Shown: positions 18,198 through 26,056 of the stretch, piece by piece
How the letters are laid out: the number at the start of each line of letters is the position of its first letter
Position numbering within the stretch: position 1 is the first letter of the stretch
DNA from: Actinoplanes xinjiangensis
GTDB lineage: Bacteria; Actinomycetota; Actinomycetes; Mycobacteriales; Micromonosporaceae
NCBI RefSeq assembly: GCF_003148685.1
Contig: NZ_QGGR01000003.1
Span: forward strand, 186,001-250,000
Length of the DNA: 64,000 nucleotides
Reading direction: 5' to 3'
The notes under the pieces: model-generated
The model's database searches: none
What the model saw: the letters and a program-made list of their open reading frames with translations, nothing else
What the model was told of the DNA's origin: nothing
Made by a program: the position numbers and the translations under genes

Positions 18198-19732
18198 TGG
18201 GCTACGCACGGGTCCTCTGCGCCGGGCTGGTCGGCGTCGCCGGGCACCTCGTCGAGGTCGAGGCCGACCTCTCCAACGGGCTGCCCACCCTGCTGCTCAC
18301 CGGCCTGCCCGACACCGCCCTCAACGAGGCACGCGACCGGGTGCGCGCGGCGATCGTCAACTCCGGGGGTGACTGGCCCAACCGGCGGATCACCGTCAAC
18401 CTGCTGCCCGCGGCCCTGCCGAAACACGGCTCCGGTTTCGATCTCGCCGTGGCCGTCGCGGTCCTCGCCGGAGCCGGTGACCTGCCACCGGCCCGGCTCG
18501 ACGGGGTCGCGCTCATCGGTGAGCTGGGCCTCGACGGAACCGTCCGGCCGGTCCGCGGCGTGCTGCCGATGGTCGCCGCGGCGGCACGGGCCGGGATCAG
18601 CCGGGTGATCGTGCCGGCGGCCAACGCGTGCGAGGCGACCGTGGTGCCCGGCGTCACGGTCCGCGCGGTGGACACCCTGCACCGGCTCGTCGACTTCGCC
18701 CACGGGACCGGAACGCTGCTGGACCCGCCGGACCTCCCGCCGGCACCCCCGCCCGCCGGACCCGACCTGGCCGACCTCGCCGGCCAGGAGACCGGCCGGT
18801 ACGCCCTGGAGATCGCCGCCGCCGGCGGACACCACCTCGCCCTCTTCGGGCCGCCCGGCGCCGGCAAGACCATGCTCGCCGAGCGGCTCCCGTCCATCCT
18901 CCCGGAACTCGACGACGAGGCCGCCCTGGAGGTCACCGCCCTCCAGTCGATCGCCGGGGTGCTGCCAGCCGACGGGCGGCTGGTCCGCCGGCCGCCGTTC
19001 CAGGCCCCACACCACAGCTCCACCCTCGCCTCCCTCGTCGGCGGCGGCTCCGGGCTGATCCGGCCCGGAGCGCTCTCCCTCGCCCACCGCGGCGTCCTCT
19101 TCCTCGACGAGGTGCCGGAGATGAGCCGGGCCACACTGCAGGCGCTGCGGCAGCCGCTGGAGAGCGGGCGGGTCGTGCTGTCCCGGGCCCGCGGCACCAC
19201 CGAATACCCGGCCCGCGCCCAGCTCGTCGTCGCCGCCAACCCGTGCCCCTGCGCGTCACCGGCCGGCGACCAGGCCTGCCACTGCCCGCCCGCCGTGCGG
19301 CGGCGCTACCTCGGGCGGCTGTCCGGGCCGCTGCTCGACCGCATCGACATGCGGGTCAACCTGCTCCCGGTGCGGGCCGCGCAGCTGCTCGCCGACTCGG
19401 CACCCGCCGAACCGTCCACGGTCGTCGCGGCCCGGGTGGCGCGTGCCCGGGAGTCGGCGGCCGCCCGCTGGGCCGCGGACGGCTGGCGGGTCAACGCCGA
19501 GGTGCCGGGGCCGGTCCTGCGGCGTTCACCGTGGCGGCTGCCACCCCGCGCCACCGCCGTCCTGCACGGCGCCCTGGACCGGGGCGCCCTGTCGGCCCGC
19601 GGCTACGACCGGTGTCTCCGCCTCGCCTGGACCGTGGCCGACCTCGACGGCCGGGACCGGCCCTCGGAGGGCGACGTGTGCGAGGCGTACCAGCTCCGGA
19701 TGGGAGAGGCCGCCCATCGTGTCCCGAAGTGA
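18197..19732 (+). CDS. YifB/ComM-family Mg-chelatase-like AAA ATPase
   Basis: A 511-residue protein with an N-terminal Lon-like domain (ARVLCAGLVGVAGHLVEVEA), a Walker A motif GPPGAGKT at residues 218-225, a Walker B segment GVLFLDEVPEM and the C-terminal Mg-chelatase-like domain. Two CxC-type segments (NPCPCASPAGDQACHCPP) are normal for the family. ComM acts as a hexameric helicase in branch migration during transformation in Vibrio; the actinobacterial role is not proven. It sits between yraN and dprA. Confidence 0.95.
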   Translation: MGYARVLCAGLVGVAGHLVEVEADLSNGLPTLLLTGLPDTALNEARDRVRAAIVNSGGDWPNRRITVNLLPAALPKHGSGFDLAVAVAVLAGAGDLPPARLDGVALIGELGLDGTVRPVRGVLPMVAAAARAGISRVIVPAANACEATVVPGVTVRAVDTLHRLVDFAHGTGTLLDPPDLPPAPPPAGPDLADLAGQETGRYALEIAAAGGHHLALFGPPGAGKTMLAERLPSILPELDDEAALEVTALQSIAGVLPADGRLVRRPPFQAPHHSSTLASLVGGGSGLIRPGALSLAHRGVLFLDEVPEMSRATLQALRQPLESGRVVLSRARGTTEYPARAQLVVAANPCPCASPAGDQACHCPPAVRRRYLGRLSGPLLDRIDMRVNLLPVRAAQLLADSAPAEPSTVVAARVARARESAAARWAADGWRVNAEVPGPVLRRSPWRLPPRATAVLHGALDRGALSARGYDRCLRLAWTVADLDGRDRPSEGDVCEAYQLRMGEAAHRVPK

Positions 19733-20094
19733 CTGCCTCCTGGCGTACCCGTTCCGCCCTTCCGAGTCCCCCGCCCCACCACCCTGCCGGGACGTGTCTC
19801 GCCCGCCGCCGCGCCCGGATGCGCTGGTTCCGGCGCTTCGCCGGGACGCGCTTCGCCGGGACTGGCGTTCTCCACCGCTTCGCTGCGGCGACTCTCGCCG
19901 CGTTCCGTCTTCTCCACCGCTTCGCCGGGGCGACCTTCCCGCCGGAGTCACCTCCCCAGGCCTCCCCTCTTCCGCCGCGTCGGCGACGTGCGCCTCGCCG
20001 GGACTGGCGTTCTCCACCGCTTCTTCCGGGGCGCATCGGGTTCGCCGGCGTGCTTTTCGTCTCTTGTCTGTTCCCTTCTCGATCGGAGAGTGAA
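19733..20094. repeat. Repeat-bearing spacer upstream of dprA
   Basis: No gene is supported in these 362 bases. A 29-base sequence is identical at 19853-19881 and 19995-20023, and its core TTCTCCACCGCTTC occurs a third time at 19910-19923. Shorter GCTTCGCCGGG units lie around 19835-19925. The frame continuing from yifB/dprA reads through as Arg/Pro/Ser-rich low complexity and is not a credible protein. The repeats separate dprA from yifB, which are usually adjacent or overlapping. Confidence 0.7.
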
Positions 20095-21327
20095 GTGAGC
20101 GTTTCGGCATCCGCTCCCGGCAGGACCGGGACGCCCGCGCCCGGCGGCCCGGAGGATCGCGCGGCGCGCGTCGCACTGACGTGGCTGGCCGAGCCGGGGA
20201 ACCGTGCCGTCTGGGCACTGGTGGAACAGGCCGGGGCGCCGGCCACCCTGGACCGGCTGCTCAGCGGCGACATCCCGGACGCCCGGCTGCGGTCGGCGGT
20301 CTCCGCCCGCGCGGCCGCCGGTGACGCCCGCCGGATGGCGGAGATCGCGATGCGCCGGGCCGACCGGCTCGGCGCGCGCCTGGTGGTGCCGGCCGACGAG
20401 GAATGGCCACGACGGGTCGCCGACCTCGCGACCCTGGAACTGGACACCGGAGGCCGGATCAACAACGACACCCGGCCGCCGCTCTGCTTCTGGGTACGCG
20501 GGGCGTGGCCGCTCGGCGAGACGCTGGAACGGTCGGTCGCGATCATCGGAGCACGGGCCGCCACCGACTACGGCATCCACGTCACCGGTGAGCTGGCATC
20601 GGCGATCAGCCAGGACGGGTGGACGGTGCTGTCCGGCGGGGCGTTCGGAATCGACGCCGCCGCCCATCGCGGGGCGCTCACCGCCGGAGGGCGCACCGTG
20701 GCCGTCCTCGCCTGCGGGATCGACCGGCCCTACCCGGTCGGGCACACGGCGCTGTTCGACCGGATCGCCGACTCCGGCCTGCTGATCAGCGAATGGCCGG
20801 TCGGGGCCGAACCGCTACGGCACCGCTTCCTGATCCGGAACCGGGTCATCGCGGCCGCCACCGCGGGCACGGTCGTCGTCGAAGCGGCCGCACGCAGCGG
20901 CGCCGCCCAGACGATGAGCCGCGTATTAGCGCTCAACCGGCCGGCGATGGTCGTTCCCGGACCGGTGACATCGGCGATGTCGGTCGGGTGCCACGAGATC
21001 CTGCGGAACAATCCATACGCACGGGTGGTCACCAATGCCGCCGAGGTGCTCGAGGAGATCGGCCGGATCGGCGAGTACTTCGCCGAGATACCGCGCGGAC
21101 CGCAACGCCGACATGATCACCTGGACGAGGAGGCGGCACTCGTCCTCGAAGCTCTGCCACGGAGCGGCACGTCCACCCCGGAGCAGCTCGCGGCCGAGGC
21201 ACGGCTGGATCTGCGCACGGTGCTGCGACGCCTGTCTCTTCTCGAGATCGCAGGGCTGGTGGTGCGTACCGCTGACGGTGTCTCCCTCGCCCCCGCGCGG
21301 GGCCCGAGCCGGGCCGCAACCGGCTGA
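20095..21327 (+). CDS. dprA: DNA-processing protein A (DprA/Smf)
   Basis: GTG at 20095 has GGAGAG just upstream and gives 410 residues. The Rossmann fold of the family is clear: SVAIIGARAATDYGIHVTGE, SGGAFGIDAAAHRGAL, ISEWPVGAEPLRHRFLIRNR and VVEAAARSGAAQTMSRVL. A C-terminal winged helix follows (RSGTSTPEQLAAEARLDLRT). DprA loads RecA on incoming single-stranded DNA in competent bacteria. It is widespread in non-competent actinobacteria, so it is not evidence of transformation here. Confidence 0.95.
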   Translation: MSVSASAPGRTGTPAPGGPEDRAARVALTWLAEPGNRAVWALVEQAGAPATLDRLLSGDIPDARLRSAVSARAAAGDARRMAEIAMRRADRLGARLVVPADEEWPRRVADLATLELDTGGRINNDTRPPLCFWVRGAWPLGETLERSVAIIGARAATDYGIHVTGELASAISQDGWTVLSGGAFGIDAAAHRGALTAGGRTVAVLACGIDRPYPVGHTALFDRIADSGLLISEWPVGAEPLRHRFLIRNRVIAAATAGTVVVEAAARSGAAQTMSRVLALNRPAMVVPGPVTSAMSVGCHEILRNNPYARVVTNAAEVLEEIGRIGEYFAEIPRGPQRRHDHLDEEAALVLEALPRSGTSTPEQLAAEARLDLRTVLRRLSLLEIAGLVVRTADGVSLAPARGPSRAATG

Positions 21328-21420
21328 CGGGAGCGAATCAACCCTGCCGGAGGCATGACGGTGACCGGCCCGTCGCCGTCAGGCCGCCGCGTCAGCGACG
21401 ACCGGCTCCGAGCCGGTCCA

Positions 21421-21438
21421 CGGTCACCGCTGTGACCG
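21421..21438. terminator. Small hairpin between convergent dprA and HTH gene
   Basis: CGGTCAC (21421-21427) pairs with GTGACCG (21432-21438) around a 4-base loop, eight bases beyond the stop of the minus-strand HTH gene and about 95 bases after dprA. The sequence GGTGACCGG near 21360 could form a longer alternative stem with this region. A bidirectional terminator is plausible. Confidence 0.45.
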
Positions 21439-21445
21439 GACGAGA

Positions 21446-21655
21446 TCAGTCCTCGGACTCGTCCAGGTCCCGGCGATGAACCTTCATCCACGCTTCGACG
21501 TCCTCCACCAGCCATACCTTGCCCTGCGCAAGGTCGGCTACCGGCTTCGGAAAGTCGGCACGGCTGGTGATCTGGTACGCCCGCTGTCGGCTGACTCCGC
21601 CCAGACGGATGCGGATCTCGTGCGCGCCCATGAGGCGGATCGGCTTCACTCCCAC
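21446..21655 (-). CDS. AlpA/excisionase-like helix-turn-helix protein
   Basis: A 69-residue protein from GTG 21655 (GTG 21649 is an alternative). The sequence MGAHEIRIRLGGVSRQRAYQ followed by FPKPVADLAQGKVWLVEDVE is the MerR-like winged helix of small AlpA/excisionase-type DNA-binding proteins. These often accompany mobile or accessory modules. It is divergent from two small Cys-containing genes, and the gap between them is unusually AT-rich, suggesting that it regulates both. Confidence 0.75.
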   Translation of the reverse strand: MGVKPIRLMGAHEIRIRLGGVSRQRAYQITSRADFPKPVADLAQGKVWLVEDVEAWMKVHRRDLDESED

Positions 21656-21738
21656 ATGATCGACCGTAGGCGCGGGACTATTAGTCTCTGACCAAGTTGT
21701 TAGGAGACAGCTAGTCCATAGTCAACTAAGGTGGTCCC
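21656..21738. promoter_or_regulatory. Divergent promoter/operator with inverted repeats
   Basis: The gap between the HTH gene and the 125-residue gene is AT-richer than anything nearby. It holds the palindrome GACTATTAGTC (about 21676-21686), a GTCTC...GAGAC inverted repeat just to its right, and repeated TAGTC units up to 21725. These are reasonable operator half-sites for the HTH protein and nearby promoters, but the binding protein is inference. Confidence 0.5.
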
Positions 21739-22116
21739 ATGCCTAGCCGTCACCAGCCTAGTGGCCCGGTTCCCCATCATCCCCGCCACCGTCGGGACTG
21801 GCGCACCCTCTGGCGCCGCTGCATATGCGGGCTTCCCGCGCCCTGCATCGACCGCTTCCCGCCGGCGCCGCCACCGCCGTACCCGCGATGGGCGTCACCG
21901 TCTCCTGACCAGCGGACACAGGGTGCCGGCGGCATCTACCGGTCCCGGTCGGCCCCACCCGGGGCGGGTGCCCCGGCCACCACTCCGGACAGCCCTCACC
22001 GCCCGACCCATCCGGAGCTGAACGTCGGCCGTGCGGGGCGCCTGACCCCCGCCCAGGAGCACCGCGTGAATCAGGGCGCCCGGCGGCGGAATCGTCGCCA
22101 GCCCCGCAGCCATTGA
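21739..22116 (+). CDS. Small Arg/Pro-rich protein with CxCGxPxPC motif, function unknown
   Basis: A 125-residue frame from ATG 21739. It has a distinctive core, HRRDWRTLWRRCICGLPAPC, which puts three cysteines in a compact zinc-ribbon-like arrangement, followed by Pro- and Arg-rich sequence with LTPAQEHRVNQGARRRNRRQ near the end. I recall similar small proteins next to AlpA-like genes in Micromonosporaceae but know no function for them. The composition is biased, so some doubt remains. Confidence 0.55.
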   Translation: MPSRHQPSGPVPHHPRHRRDWRTLWRRCICGLPAPCIDRFPPAPPPPYPRWASPSPDQRTQGAGGIYRSRSAPPGAGAPATTPDSPHRPTHPELNVGRAGRLTPAQEHRVNQGARRRNRRQPRSH

Positions 22117-22156
22117 CGTCCCGCGCCCGAGTGGCCGATCACTTTCGGGGGAAGCC

Positions 22157-22414
22157 TTGCCGACCGCACCGCAAACCGAGCATCTCCACGACCGCCCACA
22201 TTGGCGGTGCCGCGTGTGCAGCCGCCCCTGGCCGTGCCCGGAGGCGCAGACCCGTCTTCTCGACGAGTACGACGCATACCCGTCGCTGCTGAAGATCTAT
22301 CTGTCCGCCCAGATGTACGAGGCGCTCGACGACCTCACCGTCGACGGCCAGTCGGCGCCCGTGGACCTGTATGAGCGCTTCCTTGCCTGGACCAGGACCC
22401 GACCAGCCTCCTGA
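22157..22414 (+). CDS. Small Cys-rich protein of a Micromonosporaceae-type family, function unknown
   Basis: An 85-residue protein starting at 22157, with SD-like GGGGGAAG just upstream. The motif HWRCRVCSRPWPCPEAQTRL puts three cysteines together and is followed by a helical part (LKIYLSAQMYEALDDL) and the ending LYERFLAWTRTRP. Proteins of this type are frequent in Micromonosporaceae, sometimes annotated as flavin reductase without good reason. It forms a pair with the gene before it. Zinc binding is inference. Confidence 0.65.
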   Translation: MPTAPQTEHLHDRPHWRCRVCSRPWPCPEAQTRLLDEYDAYPSLLKIYLSAQMYEALDDLTVDGQSAPVDLYERFLAWTRTRPAS

Positions 22415-22981
22415 TCTCCACAGCCACGCGAAACCGCCCCGGCGTCTCCCGGCTTCACCTCACACCCACCGGGCCAAGCGCTCGATCGCCACGGGCAGTT
22501 CCCACATCTTCAGCGGCCGCGGGCCGCTCTCCGCCTTCCCCGCCGCACGCCTATCCCTGACTTGCAGGCCGCTCTCGCCTTGCCAACCGCAGGCCTATCC
22601 CTGGCCTCGCCGACCGCGCACCTATCCCTCAGGATGCTGGCCACAGGCCTACCCCGGCCTTGCCTGCCGCAGCCCATCCCGGTCTCATCGCACGGCCGGC
22701 GTCGCGTCCCTCGAAAGGCGACGGCATTCGACCGGTAAATGGCAGAAGGGCCAAGGCCCGCGGACGAACGATCAGGTGACGACGAGCGCGGTCGGCCAGC
22801 ACGAGTCGATGCGACGGCGTGGAACATTGTGACGGCCTGATTCATCGAGACCGGCGCCAGTCAGCGCAGCAAGGCCCGCAAGCCGACACGGCTTGCGAGA
22901 GCCAGCGCGTGAAAGCGCCGGGCCGCACGCAACGCGGCCAGCCCGCACGCAACGGGGCCGGGTCGCACGCGATGGTTGTGG
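22415..22981. repeat. 567-base gene-free region with degenerate repeats
   Basis: No credible coding sequence is present on either strand. Units resembling CCGCAGGCCTATCCCTGG start at 22543, 22587, 22614, 22641 and 22667, the last four with a 26-27 base period. A second small array repeats CCGCACGCAACG at 22923 and 22943. The region separates the HTH cassette from the flavin-enzyme gene and looks like decayed or expanding repeat DNA. Confidence 0.6.
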
Positions 22982-23443
22982 TCAGGTGCGAGTGCGGCGG
23001 TGGTGGCCCCGGCCTGCGTGCCAGGACTCGATCACCAGGTGGTCGGCGGGGGTGCCGACGTAGGTCAGGGCGACCTCCTCGATGTCGAGGCGGAAGAACG
23101 CGGCGTCGGCGTGTGGGGTGCCCGGTGGGGGCGGGACCTCGACGGCGCGGCCGGAGACCTTGGCATCGCCGGGGCCGGCGGCCGGGTCGTCTGCCGGGGG
23201 CTCCAGGGTGGGGCTGTGCATCGCGATCCGGGGGTCGCGGCGCAGGTCTCGCAGTTTCACCGAATCCGGCATCGAACCGAACGTCAGGTCACCGTCGGTG
23301 AATTGGGCCTCGGAAGCGCTGATCCGGGGTGAGCCGTCGCGGCGCAACGTGGCGATCGTCTTGTTGGTGCCCGCTTCGAAGAGAGCCCGCACACGGGCCG
23401 CGAACTCCGGGGCGTCCTTCTCGATTTCCTCCCAGCGTGCCAT
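22982..23443 (-). CDS. Pyridoxamine 5'-phosphate oxidase-like/F420-binding split-barrel protein
   Basis: From ATG 23443 the protein has 153 residues. The split-barrel core is recognisable: TIATLRRDGSPRISASEAQF, GSMPDSVKLRDLRRDPRIAM and the closing strand with HADAAFFRLDIEEVALTYVG. In actinobacteria this family includes F420- or FMN-dependent reductases and heme-binding proteins; the cofactor cannot be told from sequence alone. The C-terminus is basic (HHRRTRT). It is divergent from xerC. Confidence 0.8.
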   Translation of the reverse strand: MARWEEIEKDAPEFAARVRALFEAGTNKTIATLRRDGSPRISASEAQFTDGDLTFGSMPDSVKLRDLRRDPRIAMHSPTLEPPADDPAAGPGDAKVSGRAVEVPPPPGTPHADAAFFRLDIEEVALTYVGTPADHLVIESWHAGRGHHRRTRT

Positions 23444-23516
23444 GGCAGCGACGTTAGACCCGGGGTATGACAAAGATGCTTGACTGACGGCTCTGCTCGA
23501 CGGACGGTCTGAGGCG

Positions 23517-24752
23517 ATGCGGATACGGGAACTGCACGAACGGCTGCCGACGGCCCTGCGTGCGGCGGTGGACGACTTCGGCCGGCACCTCGCCGTGGTG
23601 GAAGGGCGTTCGGAACACACCGTCCGGGCGTATGTCGGGGATGTCGTGTCGCTGCTCGATCATGCGGCTGCCGAGGGCCGGGTCACCGTCGCCGACCTGG
23701 ACATCACGGTTCTCCGCGGGTGGCTCGCGGCCCGGATGGGGACGGGTGCGGCACGTTCCTCGCAGGCCCGGCGGGCGGCGGCGGCGCGGGCCTTCAGCGG
23801 CTGGGCACACCGCACCGGTATCTCGCCGGATGATCCGGGCGCTCAACTGGCCAGCCCGCGTGCTCACCGGAGTCTGCCCACCGTTCTGCGCGCGGATCAG
23901 GCGGCGAGCCTGATGACCCCGGCGGGGATGAGAGATGACAGCACCCGCGGCTCGGAGGGAGATGATGGGGCCCCCACCACGCAAAAGAACGACCACGCCA
24001 GCGCTACGGCCGGAACCGGCGCGGCCGGCGCCACGGCTGAAAAAGACGGGAGCGGCGCCACGGCTGAAAACGACCGCGGCGAAGGCACGGGGGGTGACGA
24101 CCGTGGCGGCGTCACGGGAGGTGACGACCGCGGCGGCGCCACGGCGGGGAACCACGGGGGCGCCACGGCGGGGAACCACGGAGGCGTCACGGCGGGGAAC
24201 GACGGAGGCGGCGCTGAGACGGGGAACGGTGAAAGCGGCGCGGGAGACGGTCTGGAGATCCGGGATCGGGCGGTTCTCGAGTTGCTCTACGCCACCGGGA
24301 TCCGGGTCGGGGAGCTGTGTTCGCTGAACCGGGCCGACGTCGATCACGCCCGGCAGGTGGTGCGGGTGTTCGGGAAGGGTGCCAAGGAGCGAGCCGTTCC
24401 GTTCGGGCATCCGGCGCGGCGGGCCCTGGACGCCTGGCTGCGCCTGGGCCGGCCGGCACTGGTCAACCGGGCCAGCCGGGACGCTCTGTTCCTCGGGGCC
24501 AAGGGCGGCCGCCTCCAGCCGACCGTGGTGCGGCGGATCGTCGCGGACGCCGCACGGGCGGCCGGCCTTCCGCACACCAGCCCGCACGATCTGCGGCATT
24601 CGGCGGCGACGCATCTGCTGGACGGTGGCGCCGATCTGCGGGCGGTGCAGGAACTGCTCGGGCACAGTTCGCTGGCGAGTACACAGATCTACACACATGT
24701 GTCGACCGAGCGGCTGCGTGCGGCGTTCAATCAGGCGCATCCACGGGCCTGA
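23517..24752 (+). CDS. xerC: Tyrosine recombinase XerC with Gly-rich insertion
   Basis: A 411-residue protein; XerC is usually near 300. Residues 1-135 are the SAM-like core-binding domain (VEGRSEHTVRAYVGDVVSLL). The catalytic domain begins at about 246, with the active-site residues in ATGIRVGELCSLN (R), GKGAKERAVP (K), SPHDLRHSAATH (HxxR), LLGHSS (H) and the nucleophile in TQIYTHVS (Y). XerC resolves chromosome dimers at dif. The insertion at residues 138-245 is made of Gly/Asp/Asn/Ala repeats, sits exactly between the two domains where a linker normally lies, and keeps the frame. Confidence 0.93.
   Translation: MRIRELHERLPTALRAAVDDFGRHLAVVEGRSEHTVRAYVGDVVSLLDHAAAEGRVTVADLDITVLRGWLAARMGTGAARSSQARRAAAARAFSGWAHRTGISPDDPGAQLASPRAHRSLPTVLRADQAASLMTPAGMRDDSTRGSEGDDGAPTTQKNDHASATAGTGAAGATAEKDGSGATAENDRGEGTGGDDRGGVTGGDDRGGATAGNHGGATAGNHGGVTAGNDGGGAETGNGESGAGDGLEIRDRAVLELLYATGIRVGELCSLNRADVDHARQVVRVFGKGAKERAVPFGHPARRALDAWLRLGRPALVNRASRDALFLGAKGGRLQPTVVRRIVADAARAAGLPHTSPHDLRHSAATHLLDGGADLRAVQELLGHSSLASTQIYTHVSTERLRAAFNQAHPRA
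24108..24206 (+). repeat. In-frame 24-bp tandem repeat inside xerC
   Basis: Units of the form GGCGCCACGGCGGGGAACCA start at 24135, 24159 and 24183, exactly 24 bases apart, with a related unit starting at 24108. Each encodes eight residues like GGATAGNH. The surrounding 23930-24250 is more degenerate repeat of the same type. Period and frame suggest slippage-driven growth. Confidence 0.85.
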
Positions 24753-24769
24753 CATCGTACGATCCCAGC

Positions 24770-25963
24770 ATGAGCGCCCCGGCAGGAGGACCACCGCAAC
24801 CGATTCCCGGCGGTCGGCTCCTGTTCTCGCTGGATCCGTCGGTGTCCTATCTGAATCACGGCTCGTTCGGTGCGCTGCCGATCAGCGTGCAGCGTGCCCA
24901 GCAGCGGCTGCGCGACGAGATGGAGTCCAATCCGCTGCGGTTCTTCGCCGTCGGCCTGGAGGACCGGATCGTCCACAGCCGACGTCATCTGGCGACGTTC
25001 CTGGGTGCGGATCCGGACGGTAGCGCCCTGATCCAGAACACGACGGCCGCGGTGTCGATGATCCTGCGGTCGGTGCGGCTCGGACCGGCCGACGAGGTGC
25101 TGCTGACCGATCACTCCTACGGCGCGGTCACGATGGCGGTCCGCAGCCGGTGCCGGCAGGCCGGGGCCAGTGCGCGGACGGTGGCGGTGCCGCTGGGCCT
25201 GCCGGCCCGGGAGGTGGTCACCCGGATCCGGGCGGCACTGCGGCCCGGCCGCACCAGGCTGCTGGTCATCGATCAGCTGGCGTCGGCGACGGCGGCCCTC
25301 TTTCCGGTACGGGAGATCGTCGCCGCCGCCCGCGAGCACGACATCCCGGTGCTGGTGGACGCCGCCCACGTGCCGGGCATGCTGCCGGTGGACGTGTCCG
25401 CGATCGGCGCCGACTTCTGGGTGGGGAACCTGCACAAGTGGGGCTGGGCGCCCCGTGGCACGGCGCTGATGAACGTGGCACCGGCCTGGCGCCGCCGGAT
25501 CGAGCCGCTGGTCGTGTCCTGGGCCCATGACGAGGGCTATCCGGGCGCGGTCGAGTTCCAGGGGACCGTCGACTACACGCCGTGGCTGGCCGCGCCGGCC
25601 GGGGTCTTCACACTGCGGACGCTGGGTCTGGAGGCCGTCCGGGAGCACAACGAGGCGCTTGTCACGTACGGCCAGAGGGTTGTCGGTGAGGCTCTCGGCC
25701 TCGCGCCCGCGGACCTGCCGCATCCCGGCGGACCGGGGGTGGCCATGCGGGTGGTGCCGCTGCCGGCCGGCCTCGCGACGACCGTTCCGGAGGCGCAGGC
25801 GCTGCGGCAGCACATCGCCGACAAGCTGGCCACCGAGGTCGCGGTGAACGCCTGGGGCGGCCGGGGGCTGCTGCGGTTGAGCGGCCAGGTCTACAACCGC
25901 CCGGAGGAGTACGAGCGGTTCGCCGAGCGCCTGCCCGCGTTCCTGGCCGAATACCAGCGCTGA
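24770..25963 (+). CDS. Class V aminotransferase-fold PLP enzyme (isopenicillin N epimerase-like)
   Basis: ATG at 24770 gives 397 residues; it starts 17 bases after xerC. The N-terminal YLNHGSFGALPISVQRAQ and the PLP lysine region FWVGNLHKWGWAPRGTAL are typical of the CefD/isopenicillin N epimerase subgroup, which also includes cysteine desulfurase-like and hercynylcysteine lyase-like enzymes. The partner aspartate is in VLVDAAHVPGM. No beta-lactam or ergothioneine genes are in view, so the substrate is unknown. Confidence 0.85.
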   Translation: MSAPAGGPPQPIPGGRLLFSLDPSVSYLNHGSFGALPISVQRAQQRLRDEMESNPLRFFAVGLEDRIVHSRRHLATFLGADPDGSALIQNTTAAVSMILRSVRLGPADEVLLTDHSYGAVTMAVRSRCRQAGASARTVAVPLGLPAREVVTRIRAALRPGRTRLLVIDQLASATAALFPVREIVAAAREHDIPVLVDAAHVPGMLPVDVSAIGADFWVGNLHKWGWAPRGTALMNVAPAWRRRIEPLVVSWAHDEGYPGAVEFQGTVDYTPWLAAPAGVFTLRTLGLEAVREHNEALVTYGQRVVGEALGLAPADLPHPGGPGVAMRVVPLPAGLATTVPEAQALRQHIADKLATEVAVNAWGGRGLLRLSGQVYNRPEEYERFAERLPAFLAEYQR

Positions 25964-25990
25964 GGACCCGGGGAGGCCGAGCCGGCACGC

Positions 25991-26056
25991 GGAGACGGGT
26001 AGGCGGAGACGGGTAGGCGGAGACGGGTAAGCGGAGACGGGTAAGCGGAGACGGGT
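25991..26056. repeat. 14-bp tandem repeat, five copies
   Basis: GGAGACGGGT occurs at 25991, 26005, 26019, 26033 and 26047, separated by AGGC twice and AAGC twice. The last copy touches the TGA stop (26056-26058) of the minus-strand M23 gene. The array fills most of the gap between two convergent genes. Confidence 0.95.

Noticed and set aside
20095-21327. dprA plus ComM-like yifB as evidence for natural competence
   Set aside because: Both are near-universal in actinobacteria; no com pilus or ComEC genes are in the window.
22510-22845. 111-codon minus-strand frame in the gene-free stretch
   Set aside because: Its sequence only translates the degenerate 27-bp array; no domain and no ribosome-binding site.
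24135-24206. CRISPR-like array
   Set aside because: The units are contiguous, without spacers, and in frame inside xerC; no cas genes occur in the window.
23517-24752. Tyrosine recombinase as sign of a prophage or integrative element
   Set aside because: Its position between dprA and M23 matches chromosomal xerC of actinobacteria; no phage genes or tRNA attachment site nearby.
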